Below are positions 23,490-34,777 of a stretch of 64,000 bases of DNA, one piece after another (position 1 is the first letter of the stretch; each line of letters begins with the position of its first letter). Source of the stretch: Mytilus galloprovincialis (lineage: Eukaryota > Mollusca > Bivalvia > Mytilida > Mytilidae); assembly GCF_965363235.1 (NCBI RefSeq), contig NC_134843.1, positions 92,351,795 to 92,415,794 on the forward strand. Direction: 5' to 3'. The notes beneath the pieces were generated by a model. That model had not been told where the DNA came from. It did not search any database and saw only the letters and a program-made list of their open reading frames with translations. Both the position numbers and the translations under genes were made by a program.

Positions 23490-25347
23490 CAGTCAGAGAT
23501 ATAACTCTATAGGGTTATTACAGAAAATAACTTGCGTGTGTTATTACAGATACTTTTCCATAAATTTTCTAAATCTGTAATAACATATGTTTGTTATTTG
23601 TAAAATTCTTTAATCTATAGTGGACTCTAGGGAACTCTTGAGACTTTGCGCAGAAACTAAATGCATAGCCTTGCTAATTAATTTTTAAATGGAATTAATA
23701 CATTTTTGATTAACCATGGTTAATTAATGAGACAAGGCTATTTAGGAATTAACTTAGCTGTGATAACAAGGCTTAGTTATTATAGGAATGTAACTTATTA
23801 TATAAGACACTTGGGAATTACTGAGAAACTTGCACAAAACCTCATTACATGCTCTGGTCATTATTTCTTACAATAAATCAAAATACATTGTAATTAAGCA
23901 TGATTTATGTCTGAGCAAATGCTTTGAAGTGATATACATGTAGAGAAGCTGTGATAACACCCTTTAGTTATTACAGGCATATTTTTTCTGTAATAACATA
24001 TAGGTGTACTATTCAAAATTGGAATACTATGAACTGTTACATCTTTCAATATTTAAGTAAACATAAAGAAAATAGTAATATCAATAGAACTTGTATACAT
24101 TTTAACTAAACTTATGAAGTATATTGTCCCTTTGAAACATGTAACATCAGGGGTGTGGAAATATTTGTTGTGAGCACTTGTCCTTGGGCAAGTAAAACTA
24201 AAAATTTTACTTGTCCGGAAAAAAATTACTTGCCCTGATGATCTCAATAAATATTGAAGTGTTTCTTGTTAGCTAATATATGATTCTTACTTAGCACTGT
24301 TGTGCATCACAAACAAATGAAATCCATTTGTTTATATGTGTAAAAAAATAGAAAAGTAGGAAATGGGTTAACATCAATTGCACACAAACCTAACAAACCA
24401 ACCAATGAAATGACATGTAAAGGACAATTTTGCAGCAGTTTTTGAATAAAAATTGTAGACAGTAGGTACATATATATACTAAATTTGAGGACAGTGATTG
24501 AAGAAATGTAAACTAAATAATAGATAAACTAGCTATTGATGTTGAGTTTCTTTCAACTGACACACTTGTTTTTTCTTGATTATTTATTATTGTCTTGATG
24601 GGCAATGAAAGATATTAAGGTATCCCTTCTATTCACCACTTTGACAACAAATAATGTTGACCTTTCATCTATAAAAAAGACAAAAATATAATTTATTTTT
24701 CGAATTTCCCTAGATAGCCAGGAGCAATCTGATAGCCACGATGTCTAAAATTCTCGCTTTGTGTCCTCCATTTGCATTTAAGGTTTTCTACTCGACTCAT
24801 GACTCTTTTTGTCTTGCTTGTTCAGCTTTTTATTAAGTATTTATCATTCTGAATCTCGATACAAAATTTTAAAATAAATGACACTTTCAGTAAATGATGA
24901 ATAAAACCTAATCGACGATCCCGGGTCAATGGACAAAGCCAATGCAATGTTACGCGACTCGGGTTCGCATGCTTATTTTTATTTATTATGGTAATCAGTC
25001 TATTTCCGGCATCATGTAACATTTATCGTTATGAACATTGATGTTTTTACTTACTGAACATTGGTTTCTTTTACATAAATTAAACATCTTTATACGTTTT
25101 GAAATTAATTTAATGTTTTTGTTGGATTTGAACTTTGTCTTGTATATTTTTTTACTTGTCCACGGGCAACCAAGACAAAAATAATTACTTGTCCGGTTGT
25201 TCAAATGTACGAGTCGGGCGAGTCGGGCATAGCATTTCCACACCCCTGAACATACGTATGTTATCACATTTCTTTGATTTTTTAATCCACAATAACAAAT
25301 GTATGTTATTTTCCTGTAATAACCCTATAGAGTTATATCCCTGACTG
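23490..25347. mobile_element. Inverted-repeat DNA element, 1.86 kb, with ATTAA target duplication
   Basis: The ends are inverted copies of CAGTCAG(A/G)GATATAACTC, continuing through CTATAGGGTTATTACAG. The direct repeat ATTAA flanks it (23485-23489 and 25348-25352). Internal copies of TTATTACAG-like motifs occur near 23940-24000. No transposase is seen. It hosts the element at 24148-25248. Confidence 0.78.
24148..25248. mobile_element. Nested hAT-like element with AACAT target duplication
   Basis: The ends are inverted repeats CAGGGGTGTGGAAAT and ATTTCCACACCCCTG, flanked by AACAT (24143-24147 and 25249-25253). The subterminal parts share ACTTGTCC motifs in both arms. The 1101 bp have no coding potential. 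Five-base target duplications with CAGGG-type ends fit the hAT5 group as I remember it; the assignment is tentative. Confidence 0.75.
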
Positions 25348-25670
25348 ATTAAATAAATGCATTTTTTAAGTTTTTCTGAAACATAATTTAGAAAGTTACT
25401 TTAAAAAAAGTTGACTTTTCCAAACAATTTTCATCATGTATATTGTTGAATTATTTTTTTGTCCATTCGTCCATATTAAAATGTTGGGGTTTTTTTTCTC
25501 TCTGTTGAGGCATATGATAGAAAGTTTTCTTATTGAATGTATCAAATTTTGGGTCCGACGTCCGTGAACTTTTTACTCTTTCAAGATCTTTTCGGGAACC
25601 ACGTAGAAGGATCAATATATGAATCTGTTATTTTTCTCTACTGTTGAAGCATATGATAAAAAGACCATAA

Positions 25671-25768
25671 CATGTCATTTTTCATATCGCATGTATTATC
25701 AGCCATGCGGCTCTTGGGCTGATATTGAACCTAGGGCTGATAATACATGCGATATGAAAAATGCCATG
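25671..25768. repeat. Long hairpin, 34-bp arms
   Basis: The arms at 25671-25704 and 25735-25768 are inverted copies with a single mismatch, around a 30-base spacer. The core is CATATCGCATGTATTATCAG. This could be a MITE or a stem-forming repeat of the host element. Confidence 0.7.
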
Positions 25769-25896
25769 TAATAATCTGATAATATTGCACTACAATGACT
25801 AGTGCAAAAATCTTCAAAAAATCATGACGTTATCAATGACAAACTCTTAGTTTAAACCAATTTTTACTTTCAAATATTATATTGCTATACAATAAA

Positions 25897-26150
25897 AGGG
25901 TTATTGCATGAATATTGGGGTATATTGTCCCTCGTAGAACATATATTGCACTCGCAAGCTTATGCAATATAAAATTCAACTCGGGACAATATTCCCTAAT
26001 ATTCATGCAATAACCCTATAATATTGCACCAGTGCAATACATCTTCAAAATTATTGCATGAATATTGGGAAATATTGTCCCTTGTAGAACAAAAATTGCA
26101 CTCAACGCTCGTGCAATATAAATTTTACTCATGACAATATTCATGCAATA
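25897..26150. repeat. Two tandem hairpin units with TTATTGCATGAATATTGGG arms
   Basis: Unit 1 pairs 25897-25931 with 25983-26017. Unit 2 pairs about 26051-26082 with 26133-26150. Both have the same order: arm, ATTGTCCC, TAGAAC, ATTGCACTC, GTGCAATAT-like, inverted arm. They follow the hairpin at 25671, giving three inverted repeats within 500 bp. Confidence 0.65.
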
Positions 26151-26212
26151 TCCCTATATTATAACTACAATTGCACAATATTAATCACTTTACCATAAGT
26201 TATTATAAAAAA

Positions 26213-26340
26213 GAAGATGTGGTATGATTGCCAATGAGACAACTATCCACAAAAGACCAAAATGACACAGACATTAACAACTATAGGCGACTGTATGGCC
26301 TTCAACAATGAGCAAAGCCCATACCTATTGCTTGGTGTCA
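26213..26340 (-). repeat. SINE-like repeat, minus orientation
   Basis: On the minus strand it reads through GCTCATTGTTGAAGGCCATA and ends in GTCTCATTGGCAATCATACC, a tail shared in part with the family at 12913. More decayed relatives are at about 19840-19930 and 28080-28190. Confidence 0.65.
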
Positions 26341-26344
26341 AGGT

Positions 26345-28660
26345 AATTAAGAATCTCAAATTTGATAAAAATAATTAAGCACGTATTCTTCATTTTGTGG
26401 TTTAAAGTTTCTTTAGACAAGTAAGATGCTGAAAGAATATAATATACAGATATAAACAATACCAAATATTCACATTATTTTTTCAAAATGGTCTCAAAGC
26501 TTCAAATTTGCAATTTCTTTAATGAAAAATGCACCAAAAAAAAATAATACCTGTAACACTTCGGTTTTGTACATTTCATGAGCAGGAGCTTATCATGATT
26601 ATATAATTTAGTCAAATACAAACTTATAACTCCATAAAAGTATCGTGCTTAAGCCTTTACATAAATTTCAAGAAAATCAACCAAAAACTGACCAAAAAAG
26701 GACTCATTTTTGCGGAGTTATCTCCCCTTCCAATGTTAATTTCCAAAGGAAATATAAAATGCCACTTTTGAGTTTTCCTCAAGTTAGATTTTATGGGACT
26801 TTTTTCTGTGTATATAAAGGGCATAACGCTATAGAATAGAACTAAAACATTTTCTGTTTTAATTAGTTTGAGGTTAACCGTTTCCTCCATAATGACGCTT
26901 TTTGACCCCACCCCTTTACTCCATAATGACGCCTTTTGACGCCTGTGTAGTACCTCAGTTGAAACGCATTGACTACAAAATGTCTGCATATTAAAAAAGA
27001 CTTTAAAAAAATTGTATCCAATATGAAAAGGATATTCAGGAGAATATCTGACTTGAATTTCATTGATGAAATGTTCGTTTTTACAATGCATTAATACTTT
27101 AAACCTGATGATTTTTTTTTTATTGAAAAAATCCTATGCAAATCAAGTTTGTAAAAAAAAATTCCATGGAGGAAAGGGTTAAATCTTAGTTAAATTGTTT
27201 ATGGTTTTGTAAAAAAAATAATTTGTCACTTCTAACTGTTAACATGGATAATTTTCAAACTTGCCCACAACAAGAATCAAAACTTGGAACTCTATGACCT
27301 CAAATTTTAAAATAAATCTTGGAAACTACATGTCCATGATTTACCGAGTTTGACAAGAGAGCAAAATTATCAAATAAACTAGGCATCATTTTAATATAAA
27401 CATACCTCTCATCACAAAATTATTCATTGACTACTGCTCCTCTGTGCTCATATGCACATAAATCAATATAATGACAATCTATGAATCCACTATATAATCT
27501 AGACAGCAATGACCCAAATGAATTCTGTTCTGTTGCTTATCTTCTCCTACTTCTCAAAGTACTTGTACTTGTACATTCTTTGAAAATGCTAAAAGAAATA
27601 ATGTTTAATGAAATGAAGTTATAATATCTGCCAAAATTGCATTTAATATTTGATCTTGCAAAATTGGCTTAGTTTTGATCTTTTAAACTAGACCAACAAA
27701 CTTTCCCTGAAAAAAAAGGATAGCTCTTCTTAACCTGGTAAACATTTTAACTCCAGGTCAAATTTGCTCTGAATGCTTTAGTTTCTGCTTTCAGAGATAC
27801 ATGTATAAGCCAAAAACTGCATTTTACCCCTATGTTCTATTTTTAGTCATGTTGGCATGTTAGTTAGCAAGAGGGGTCATCCGACACATATTTCTAACTA
27901 AATAAGTGTAATTTAGTGGTTCAATTTGTCTTATCTTGCTGTTTATCATATTTTTTTTTGTTCTGTTTTTTATATTTTACATTGTATAAATCAGTCTCTT
28001 AGTTTTCTTGTTTGAATTGATTTACAAATTTGTGATTCTCATATACATGATATAGGGTCCTTAAAAACTGAATATGCAGTATTGGCTTTGCTCATAGTCA
28101 TTGTTGAAGGATGTAAAGTGACCTATTGTTGTACATGTTAACAGTTAACTTCGATGTCACTTGATTTCTGGTGGAGAGTTTTCTTTTCTTGTTAAGGGTG
28201 CAATCAAAAGTTGCAGGCTTGACAAAAACCTGAAATCAGGTCATGTGCACACCCCTGAAGACATGATACCTGCACATTTTTCATAATCAAAGTTGTATGA
28301 ATTTCATAGATTTTTACCTGGTCTTTCAAAAAATTCATGCTTCAGGGTACTTTCGCCTGCTCCATAAAGAGCTACAGTGTCTGCAAATAAGTTTTCAATT
28401 TTCACTGTTTACAGTGTTGTCTCCCCTCAAAACATGTATATTTAATCTAATTTTTTTAATTATTTTAATCATTCAACCTGCTTTAATTGAAGTTAATTAA
28501 TATATCTTTACAACCAAATACAAAAAACATGATACTTTTTCACCAATTATGTTGATAAAAAGGGACTTCCCTCCATGTTTATTTTTAGTTGGGGAATAAC
28601 CCCTAGTTTTTATACGAAACTGTTTATAGCAACCTAAACAATATTTTATTTTGAAAATAA
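26345..28660. other. Interior of the large element, no gene recognised
   Basis: It holds a 144-codon minus-strand frame (26657-27091), the longest in this block, with no recognisable motif and near-random composition. It includes a decayed SINE-like tail at 28080-28190. Nothing else is identified. Confidence 0.45.
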
Positions 28661-28964
28661 GGGAGCTACCATTTGATTTTTATGGGGGGGGGGGGGGGGG
28701 GCTAGGATGAAATTTGAAAAAAATAGGCAGGACAGGAGTTTTGAGTGTAAAAAAAGGCAGGATGAGACACTTTGCAAAAAAAATGCAGGATGACAATTTA
28801 GGTAAAAAAAAGTCGGAATAAACTAATAACATGAATAAAAAAAAGGCAGGACCGCATAGAGTGAAAAATAAAAAGGCAGGACAGAAATTACAACTGAAAA
28901 AAAATGCAGGACAAAATTTTTCATCCTAGCCCCCACCCCCCCTAAAAATCAAATGGTAGCTCCC
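28661..28964. mobile_element. PIF/Harbinger-like MITE, copy 1 (TAA target duplication)
   Basis: The inverted ends begin GGGAGCTACCATTTGATTTT and run into a G-homopolymer. The flanks are TAA on both sides (28658-28660 and 28965-28967). The interior is a loose series of GGCAGGA-plus-poly-A units. A GG start with a TAA site is typical of Harbinger-type MITEs; no transposase is nearby. Confidence 0.78.
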
Positions 28965-29524
28965 TAATTATGTAATTTAAACATTATTATCATAATTACA
29001 ATATGACAGATTTATAAGTGGAAAAAAGTGAATTTACACTTTTAAAAATTCCTCTATTTTCTCATTCACTATCACCATGATCACCACATTTTTTGTATTT
29101 TTATATTAACATTACGTACATGTAAAGCAGACCTTTCACCTTCTCAAGGAGTCCACTTCCCATGTACAAGAGGAGGCCCAAACAGCTTGATTCTGAGTAA
29201 GCTAAAAAAAAGTTCAAATAGATTATGATACACTAAATAAATACATAAATTACATGTACATAATAATTTAATAATAAATATGAATCCACAATCATCATGA
29301 TCATGGTTTCAGAAATGACACATCAATTTAAATCAATAGATATCATACATCTGCATTGGCTAGAGGTACATGTATAGGGGGAGGGTTAAGATCTCATAAA
29401 CATGTTTAACCCCGCTTGAATTTTGCGCCTGTCCCAAGTCAGGAGCCTCTGGCCTTTGTTAGTCTTGTACTATTTTTAATTTTAGTTTCTTGTGTACAAT
29501 TTGGAGTTTAGCATGTTTAGTATG

Positions 29525-29697
29525 GCGTTCATTATCACTGAACTAGTATATATATTTGTTTAGGGGCCAGCTGATGGACGCCTCCGGAATTTCTTGCTGC
29601 ATTGAAGACATGTTGGTGACCTTCTGCTGTTGTCTGCTTTATGGTCGGGTTGTTGTCTCTTTGACACATTCCCCATTTCCATTATCAATTTTATGTA
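29525..29697 (+). repeat. Interspersed repeat ending TTTGACACATTCCCCATTTC
   Basis: A full-length version is here, with core GGGGCCAGCTGATGGACGCC. A minus-strand copy is at 47467-47630 and a tail fragment at 49713-49797. It is probably a SINE or the 3' end of a LINE. Confidence 0.65.
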
Positions 29698-29742
29698 TAT
29701 TAAATTTTTATATCAGTGTTTTCTAATTTCTGGGTAGTCTAG

Positions 29743-29886
29743 TAGTCCAAATTATTATGACGTCTTGAAAGGCTATTATAATATTATTTTTTGGACGCTT
29801 TACTCTAATGTACAGTAAGGCGTACAGTAAGGCGTCAAATAAAAAAAATGTAATAGCCTTTCAAGAAGTCATAATTATTTGAACTA
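29743..29886. mobile_element. 144-bp MITE, 36-bp inverted ends
   Basis: The arms at 29743-29778 and 29851-29886 share ATTATGACGTCTTG and GGCTATTA or its inverse. The ends match the palindrome at 16808. TA dinucleotides at both borders suggest a TA target site. Confidence 0.7.
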
Positions 29887-30098
29887 GGTAGTCTAGATAA
29901 GTACAAATTTATGTAAATAAGGGCAAATTTGCAGACTTTTATTTTTTATATAAATTAAATATTAATTATATTCATTTGGATTTTACCCAAGTCATGCAAG
30001 TTGGGCAAGGCCATTCTTTGCAGGAGTATATTTTACAGATTTTAACCATTTTTATATAAAGTAGGGCAATTTTTTTTTAAAGCAGGACGAGTTGGTAA

Positions 30099-30368
30099 GG
30101 AAGCCACCACTTGACTTTTATGGGGTGGGGGCTACGATAAAAATGTTATCCTGCATTTTTTTTTAAAAGTTGACAGAACTCCAGTTCCGCATATTTTTCA
30201 AATAACATCCAAGCACCCCCCACACAGGCACTTGTCTCAGAAAAAAAAATCCTATATATATGTATTAAATATGTATTATATTAAGGTATATAGGGAATTT
30301 TTTTTCTGAGACAAGTGCCTGTGACATGGTGACCCCCCACCTCCAATAAAACTCACATGGTAGCTCCC
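30099..30368. mobile_element. Diverged Harbinger-like MITE, copy 3, carrying a nested hairpin
   Basis: The left end (GGAAGCCACCACTTGACTTT) and right end (CACATGGTAGCTCCC) are diverged forms of the ends at 28661, preceded by TAA at 30096. It is interrupted by the hairpin element at 30223-30323. Confidence 0.6.
30223..30323. mobile_element. Hairpin element of about 101 bp
   Basis: CACAGGCACTTGTCTCAG at 30223-30240 is exactly inverted at 30306-30323, and pairing extends inward over a poly-A/poly-T stretch. It sits inside the MITE at 30099. Confidence 0.7.
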
Positions 30369-30932
30369 TTAACAAGAGTGGGACATTTTTAGAAAGGGAG
30401 ACGTGTTGTTAAAAAAGTAGGCCGTTTTGGCAGTGGGTCGAGTTGACTTGCGTCCGTTCTTGCCTATCTTCTGATCTTTGTCATGTTTGTCAGACTGATT
30501 TTCGGGTTTGCATGCGATGAAATTTATAAATTCAAATGTTTTTTCGTGAAAAGTATACCACTAGCATCTTCTTAAATATTTGCATGATAATATTTACCTT
30601 TCGGTGCGCTTTCCAAGTACAAAATAGCGGGTATGTAAATAATCCATCAAAAAGACACACAACTTTCTTGTTTAAAACCCGGTTTCTTCAAGTTAATCGA
30701 CAAGCAAACCATTTCAATTTATCTGTTTATAATAACTTGTTGATCCAACAGTTTTGAAAAACCAGAGGTCCTCGTATTATCTATCAGACTAGTATACATC
30801 TTTCCATTCTTTTTAACTGTAAAACATGAATTCAGCCAGCAGCCGACGAGCGTCCATGGATGGAGTTGCGTCATAGTGTAAAAAACGGCAACGGTGATTT
30901 TTCCGGGTTTTCGTATTCCATTTGTCAAGCTT
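30369..30932. other. Interior of the large element, slightly GC-richer block
   Basis: It contains more CpG than its surroundings (near 30840-30920) and a minus-strand 69-codon frame, but no splice-consistent or conserved coding signal that I can defend. Confidence 0.35.
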
Positions 30933-30938
30933 TCGAGA

Positions 30939-31166
30939 ACACAGGGACTCGGTTAGCAGATTAAAATTTTGTAAATCAATGTTTTTATTTTAGGTTTTTT
31001 CAGTATAAGGATATGGATAGTAAACTGCACATTGCCAGAAAACAAAGAAATAGTGATGGCAACTTTATATACGTTAATATAGTAATGCAAATAGACAGGA
31101 AATAATAAAAAAATAAATAAAAACAATGATTTACAAAATTTTAATCTGCTAACCGAGTCCCTGTGT
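30939..31166. mobile_element. 228-bp MITE with TCGAGA target duplication
   Basis: The inverted ends of about 45 bp start ACACAGGGACTCGGTTAGCA. The six-base direct repeat TCGAGA flanks it (30933-30938 and 31167-31172). AT-rich middle, no coding potential. Confidence 0.8.
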
Positions 31167-31413
31167 TCGAGAATACACTTTACGATCATTTACGTATATG
31201 ATTGAGAGTTAGTCCGGAACCCGGTCTGGAATCAAGAATGGGGATTTAAGTATTGAAAATAAATACAAAAAAGTTCAGAAGTGGTACACTGAGTATTTTA
31301 AAATAGGCCTCTGTTATAAACAAGGATTTGTCTACAAATCAGTCACAGCCGCTTTATATAAAACTATGAAGAAATGAATCGGAGACATAGGCCTACATGA
31401 CATTATCATACAT

Positions 31414-31560
31414 CAGTGGCGGATCCAGGGGGGTTGGACCCCCCTTTTTGGGACGATCAATGTATTTGCAGGGGGACATAGTTAGAACCCCCCTACCCCC
31501 CTTTTTTGTAGCCGTCCCGCCGGCTAGACCACACGACCACCTGGGCCTCACAATGAATAA
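31414..31560 (+). mobile_element. Partial CAGTGGCGGATCC-ended element
   Basis: The left terminus and G/C-homopolymer region match the family ends at 52607 and 33998. No right terminus was found nearby, so it is a fragment. Confidence 0.55.
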
Positions 31561-32756
31561 AGTTTTCGGTGGCCGTGTGTTACCTTTCCTCGTCAGTTTT
31601 ATATACTTTTAATCTAGCGTCATACTACATTACATGATATATAAGCCATGGAGATGTTATTGTTCAGTACAAATTAATGCAAGATACAGTCACAGAAATT
31701 ATTATACATGTATAAGAACGTCTAAGTTAGATTTATCCATAGGATCACCAGCAATGATGGTGATACATGGCTGTGTATATATATATATATATATATATAG
31801 TACAATCTTTATGAATTTGGTATGATATATATGTCTGTATGTTTGTCATGATGTTTGTGTATAACCAATGTGTATTGTCTTGGTATCAATCCTATGATTT
31901 TGGATTTCAAACCAATAAAAATTACTGACTTACTTACTATACACATCCTAGCTTAAATCAGAGAAGAATTAAAGTCTTGGACACTTATTATGGGCGGGGG
32001 AGGAAGGGGGGGGGGGTCACTTATGTATTCATTTAAGTGCAATCAAAATTTTACCAATCGGACTTCGTGTCAAGCTCTTTTGTAATCATGATTATTAGGA
32101 AACATCTTATAAGTTTTCCTACTGTCTCCTTGATTTACTCGATACAATTAAGATTCTAATAATAGCCAGTGCTACATTATCAGCCTGATAGATCCTTGAA
32201 ATGGCTAAATTTTGGACTTGACAATATATTTTGTTTTATAATTCTCCTCCTATATTCAACGTTAAGCTCACAAGATCTTGTGGACGACATCAAAAGTTCA
32301 ATGTGGAATAAACAAAACTTAATTAACATAGTTTTTTCACTGCCCCCCTCCCCCCCCCCACCTTCTTTACTTAATTTTGGAAAAAAATGATTGAATATAC
32401 ATGTAAAATTGATGTGAGATAAGCAAAACTTGCAGCAATGTTTACCCATCCACCACACCCCTAAACTATTTGATTTAATTTTTTTTATCCTACATTGATC
32501 TTTTAATGTCGTCAGTGTGTCACTTATGTTATCATGTTTGTCAATATGTCGAATCAAGTCAAAATTGTACTTACTAAATTTGCAATTGAGATGTAGCCTA
32601 GGTTGCCAAATTTTGAGAAGCCACGGGAAGTTCCGAACTGTTCGCTAGTACATGGCATGACTAGTGGGGCCTGTTTTTTTAACAGTCAGTGCCCCCCCCC
32701 CCCCCCCCATCCCTTTATACAAATTTCCGGATCAGTCAGTTTATGTTTAATGGTAA

Positions 32757-33042
32757 GGGAGCTACCATTTGATTTTTATGGGGGGGGGCTAGGATGAAAA
32801 ATTTTGTCCTGCATTTTTTTTTAGTTGTAATCTCTGTCCTGCCTTTTTATTTTTCACTCTATTCGGTCCTGCCTTTTTTTTTTATTAGTTTATCCTGACT
32901 TTTTTTTACCTAAATTGTCATCCTGCCTTTTTTTTTTTGCAAAGTGTCTCATCCTGCCTTTTTTTTCACTCAAAACTCCTGTCCTGCCTATTTTTTTCAA
33001 ATTTCATCCTAGCCCCCCCATAAAAATCAAATGGTAGCTCCC
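32757..33042. mobile_element. PIF/Harbinger-like MITE, copy 2 (TAA target duplication), opposite orientation to copy 1
   Basis: The interior is the reverse complement of the copy at 28661 over nearly its whole length, with the same ends and flanking TAA (32754-32756 and 33043-33045). The high similarity suggests recent spread. Confidence 0.8.
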
Positions 33043-33873
33043 TAAGTTTAAAGGGACTTTAAATATTGATATTTTTATCTTTTATTCTCTGTCTTATCTC
33101 GTTTGATTGTATTTTTTGTTATAATTTAATGTAATTGGTATCCTCTTTCCAATTTCATCGTTAACAATAGACCTACAGCAAAAGGCCCTGTACTTTAATT
33201 TTCTGTCTTGCCTAAAAATACTTTAAATAGTACCCCTTTCTTCCCATAGTCCCACAATAAAATAGAAGCTTAGCAGGTAATTTGCTCTTATTCCACACCA
33301 AAGGAGGATAAATGTATGATAACATTTTAATGTTATCGGCAGTATTCTACATACATTGATTCTGAGACTACTTTAACATATACATTCTAAGGGCTTTAAT
33401 ATATTAAAGGGCGGGTACAAAATGTATAAGGGACGAAGGAACACCATGTGACTATTGCATTGGTTGTTGTGATTAAAACATGATAAGAGTGTTTCCTTCC
33501 CCCTGCATCTTATGATCCTCATTGAACAGTAGAAACTACTTCAGACATTAAACAATCTGAAACTTTTCAGGTACTTTCTATATGCTCATGTGCAATTTCT
33601 TGTTAGCATAGTTTTGTACTTGGACAGATAATCAGAATGATCAACAATCAAGTATATTAGACAACAGTCCGGTCTATTGCCATTGGTGAAACCTGGTATG
33701 AGGTAATTTTAATTCAGCCTTGTACAATATATACATAGACTACAGTCATTTTTGCTCAAGCATTGCAAATAAGGTTAAATGTTAGATGTTTTATATTGTT
33801 TTAACTGCTTTTATGGCAATTATTTAACCATCCATCATTAGCATGATTAGTTGGTTGTTTGAAAGACACCCAG

Positions 33874-33998
33874 CAGGGGCAGATCCAGCCATTTTAAAAA
33901 CAGGGGGGGGGGTCCAACTATATGTCCCAATTCATATGCATTGATCGGCCAAAAAAAAGGGGGGGTTCCAACCCCCGGACCCCTTGGATCTGCCACTG
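33874..33998 (-). mobile_element. 125-bp CAGTGGCAGATCC-ended MITE
   Basis: The ends CAGGGGCAGATCCAG and CTTGGATCTGCCACTG are inverted. The interior is two G/C runs around a short unique part with GGCCGATCAATGCAT on the minus strand, related to 31414. Target duplication unclear (CCCAG versus CCAAG). Confidence 0.6.
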
Positions 33999-34550
33999 CC
34001 AAGCACTCTTTGTATTTATAATTCAACTTAATTGTAATTACAACCTTTAGAAAAAAATATAGAAAGATTTTTTTCAATTTCTTTTTTTTGTAATTAGGTC
34101 AAATAAAATAATATCTGTGTTCATGCTATTCAGCTATTACATCTTTGAAAAAATAGGATAGGTAGGAATTTTTTTTTATTTTACATTTTACATATTTTTC
34201 ATTGACTCTTTGGGCTGATGGGAGAGAAATTCTGACATTAACAGTGCTTATTGATAATTGGTACGCTATTTCTAGGCTTAAAATATAGGGTAGTTGCGAA
34301 TGGATGTTCATAATGAACAAAAGTTAATTATTTTAATAATAAAAAATTATATTAGTACATGTACATGTATGTCATGTATGTACTCATATTATGCAAATAT
34401 TTAAAGTTATAGCCTTGAAGCAGAGATTCACTATACATATGTATGTCTGGCATGCAGAATGTTGAAAGCAAGTTAAGAATTTTACTTTATACATGTATAA
34501 GCAGTCGTGCGTATATCATGCATGGTACTTTTACATCTTTGAATATGATA

Positions 34551-34777
34551 CAGCCGTAATACGGATGTTGTAGAAACGTCCGTAATACGTATGTTTACGA
34601 TACGTCCGTGAAACGGACAATCCGTTTTACGTCAGTTTTTACACGTACGTTTTACGGATGTATTTTTACAGACGTTTTACGGACGTAACCGTTTCATCCG
34701 TAATACATCCGTATTACGGATGTTTTACGGACGTTTATTACCACGGCCGTGAAACGTCCGTAGCTATTTTACCTGTG
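34551..34777 (-). repeat. Right subterminal array of ACGTCCGTAATACGG motifs
   Basis: Mirror of the array at 19077, in inverted orientation and similar in length and motif density, with diverged unit order. Confidence 0.8.

Larger units (their letters stand above)
19077..34777. mobile_element. 15.7-kb inverted-repeat-bounded insertion (giant DNA-transposon-like element)
   Basis: The ends are perfect inverted repeats CACAGGTAAAATAGCTACGG (extending to 26 bases exactly and about 35 with mismatches), flanked by TA (19075-19076 and 34778-34779). Inside each end lie about 230 bp packed with ACGTCCGTAATACGG-like palindromic motifs. Host PEPD sequence abuts both outer borders, and copy B is uninterrupted here, so the whole 15.7 kb behaves as one insertion. 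No transposase or other protein is recognisable; the longest frame (26657-27091, minus) has no similarity I know. The interior is rich in other elements. It may be a non-autonomous giant element, or a smaller one enlarged by nested insertions. Confidence 0.7.

Noticed and set aside
26657-27091. 144-codon minus-strand frame in the large element, considered as a transposase relic
   Set aside because: No DDE-like motif, zinc-binding pattern or family resemblance; length is possible by chance in AT-rich sequence.
30719-30928. Minus-strand frame with a possible short first exon (MDARRLLAEF)
   Set aside because: No credible donor site and no downstream exon; the CpG content is suggestive but not enough.
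32169-32557. Overlapping frames near a C/G homopolymer
   Set aside because: Composition follows repeat sequence; no family resemblance or conserved start.
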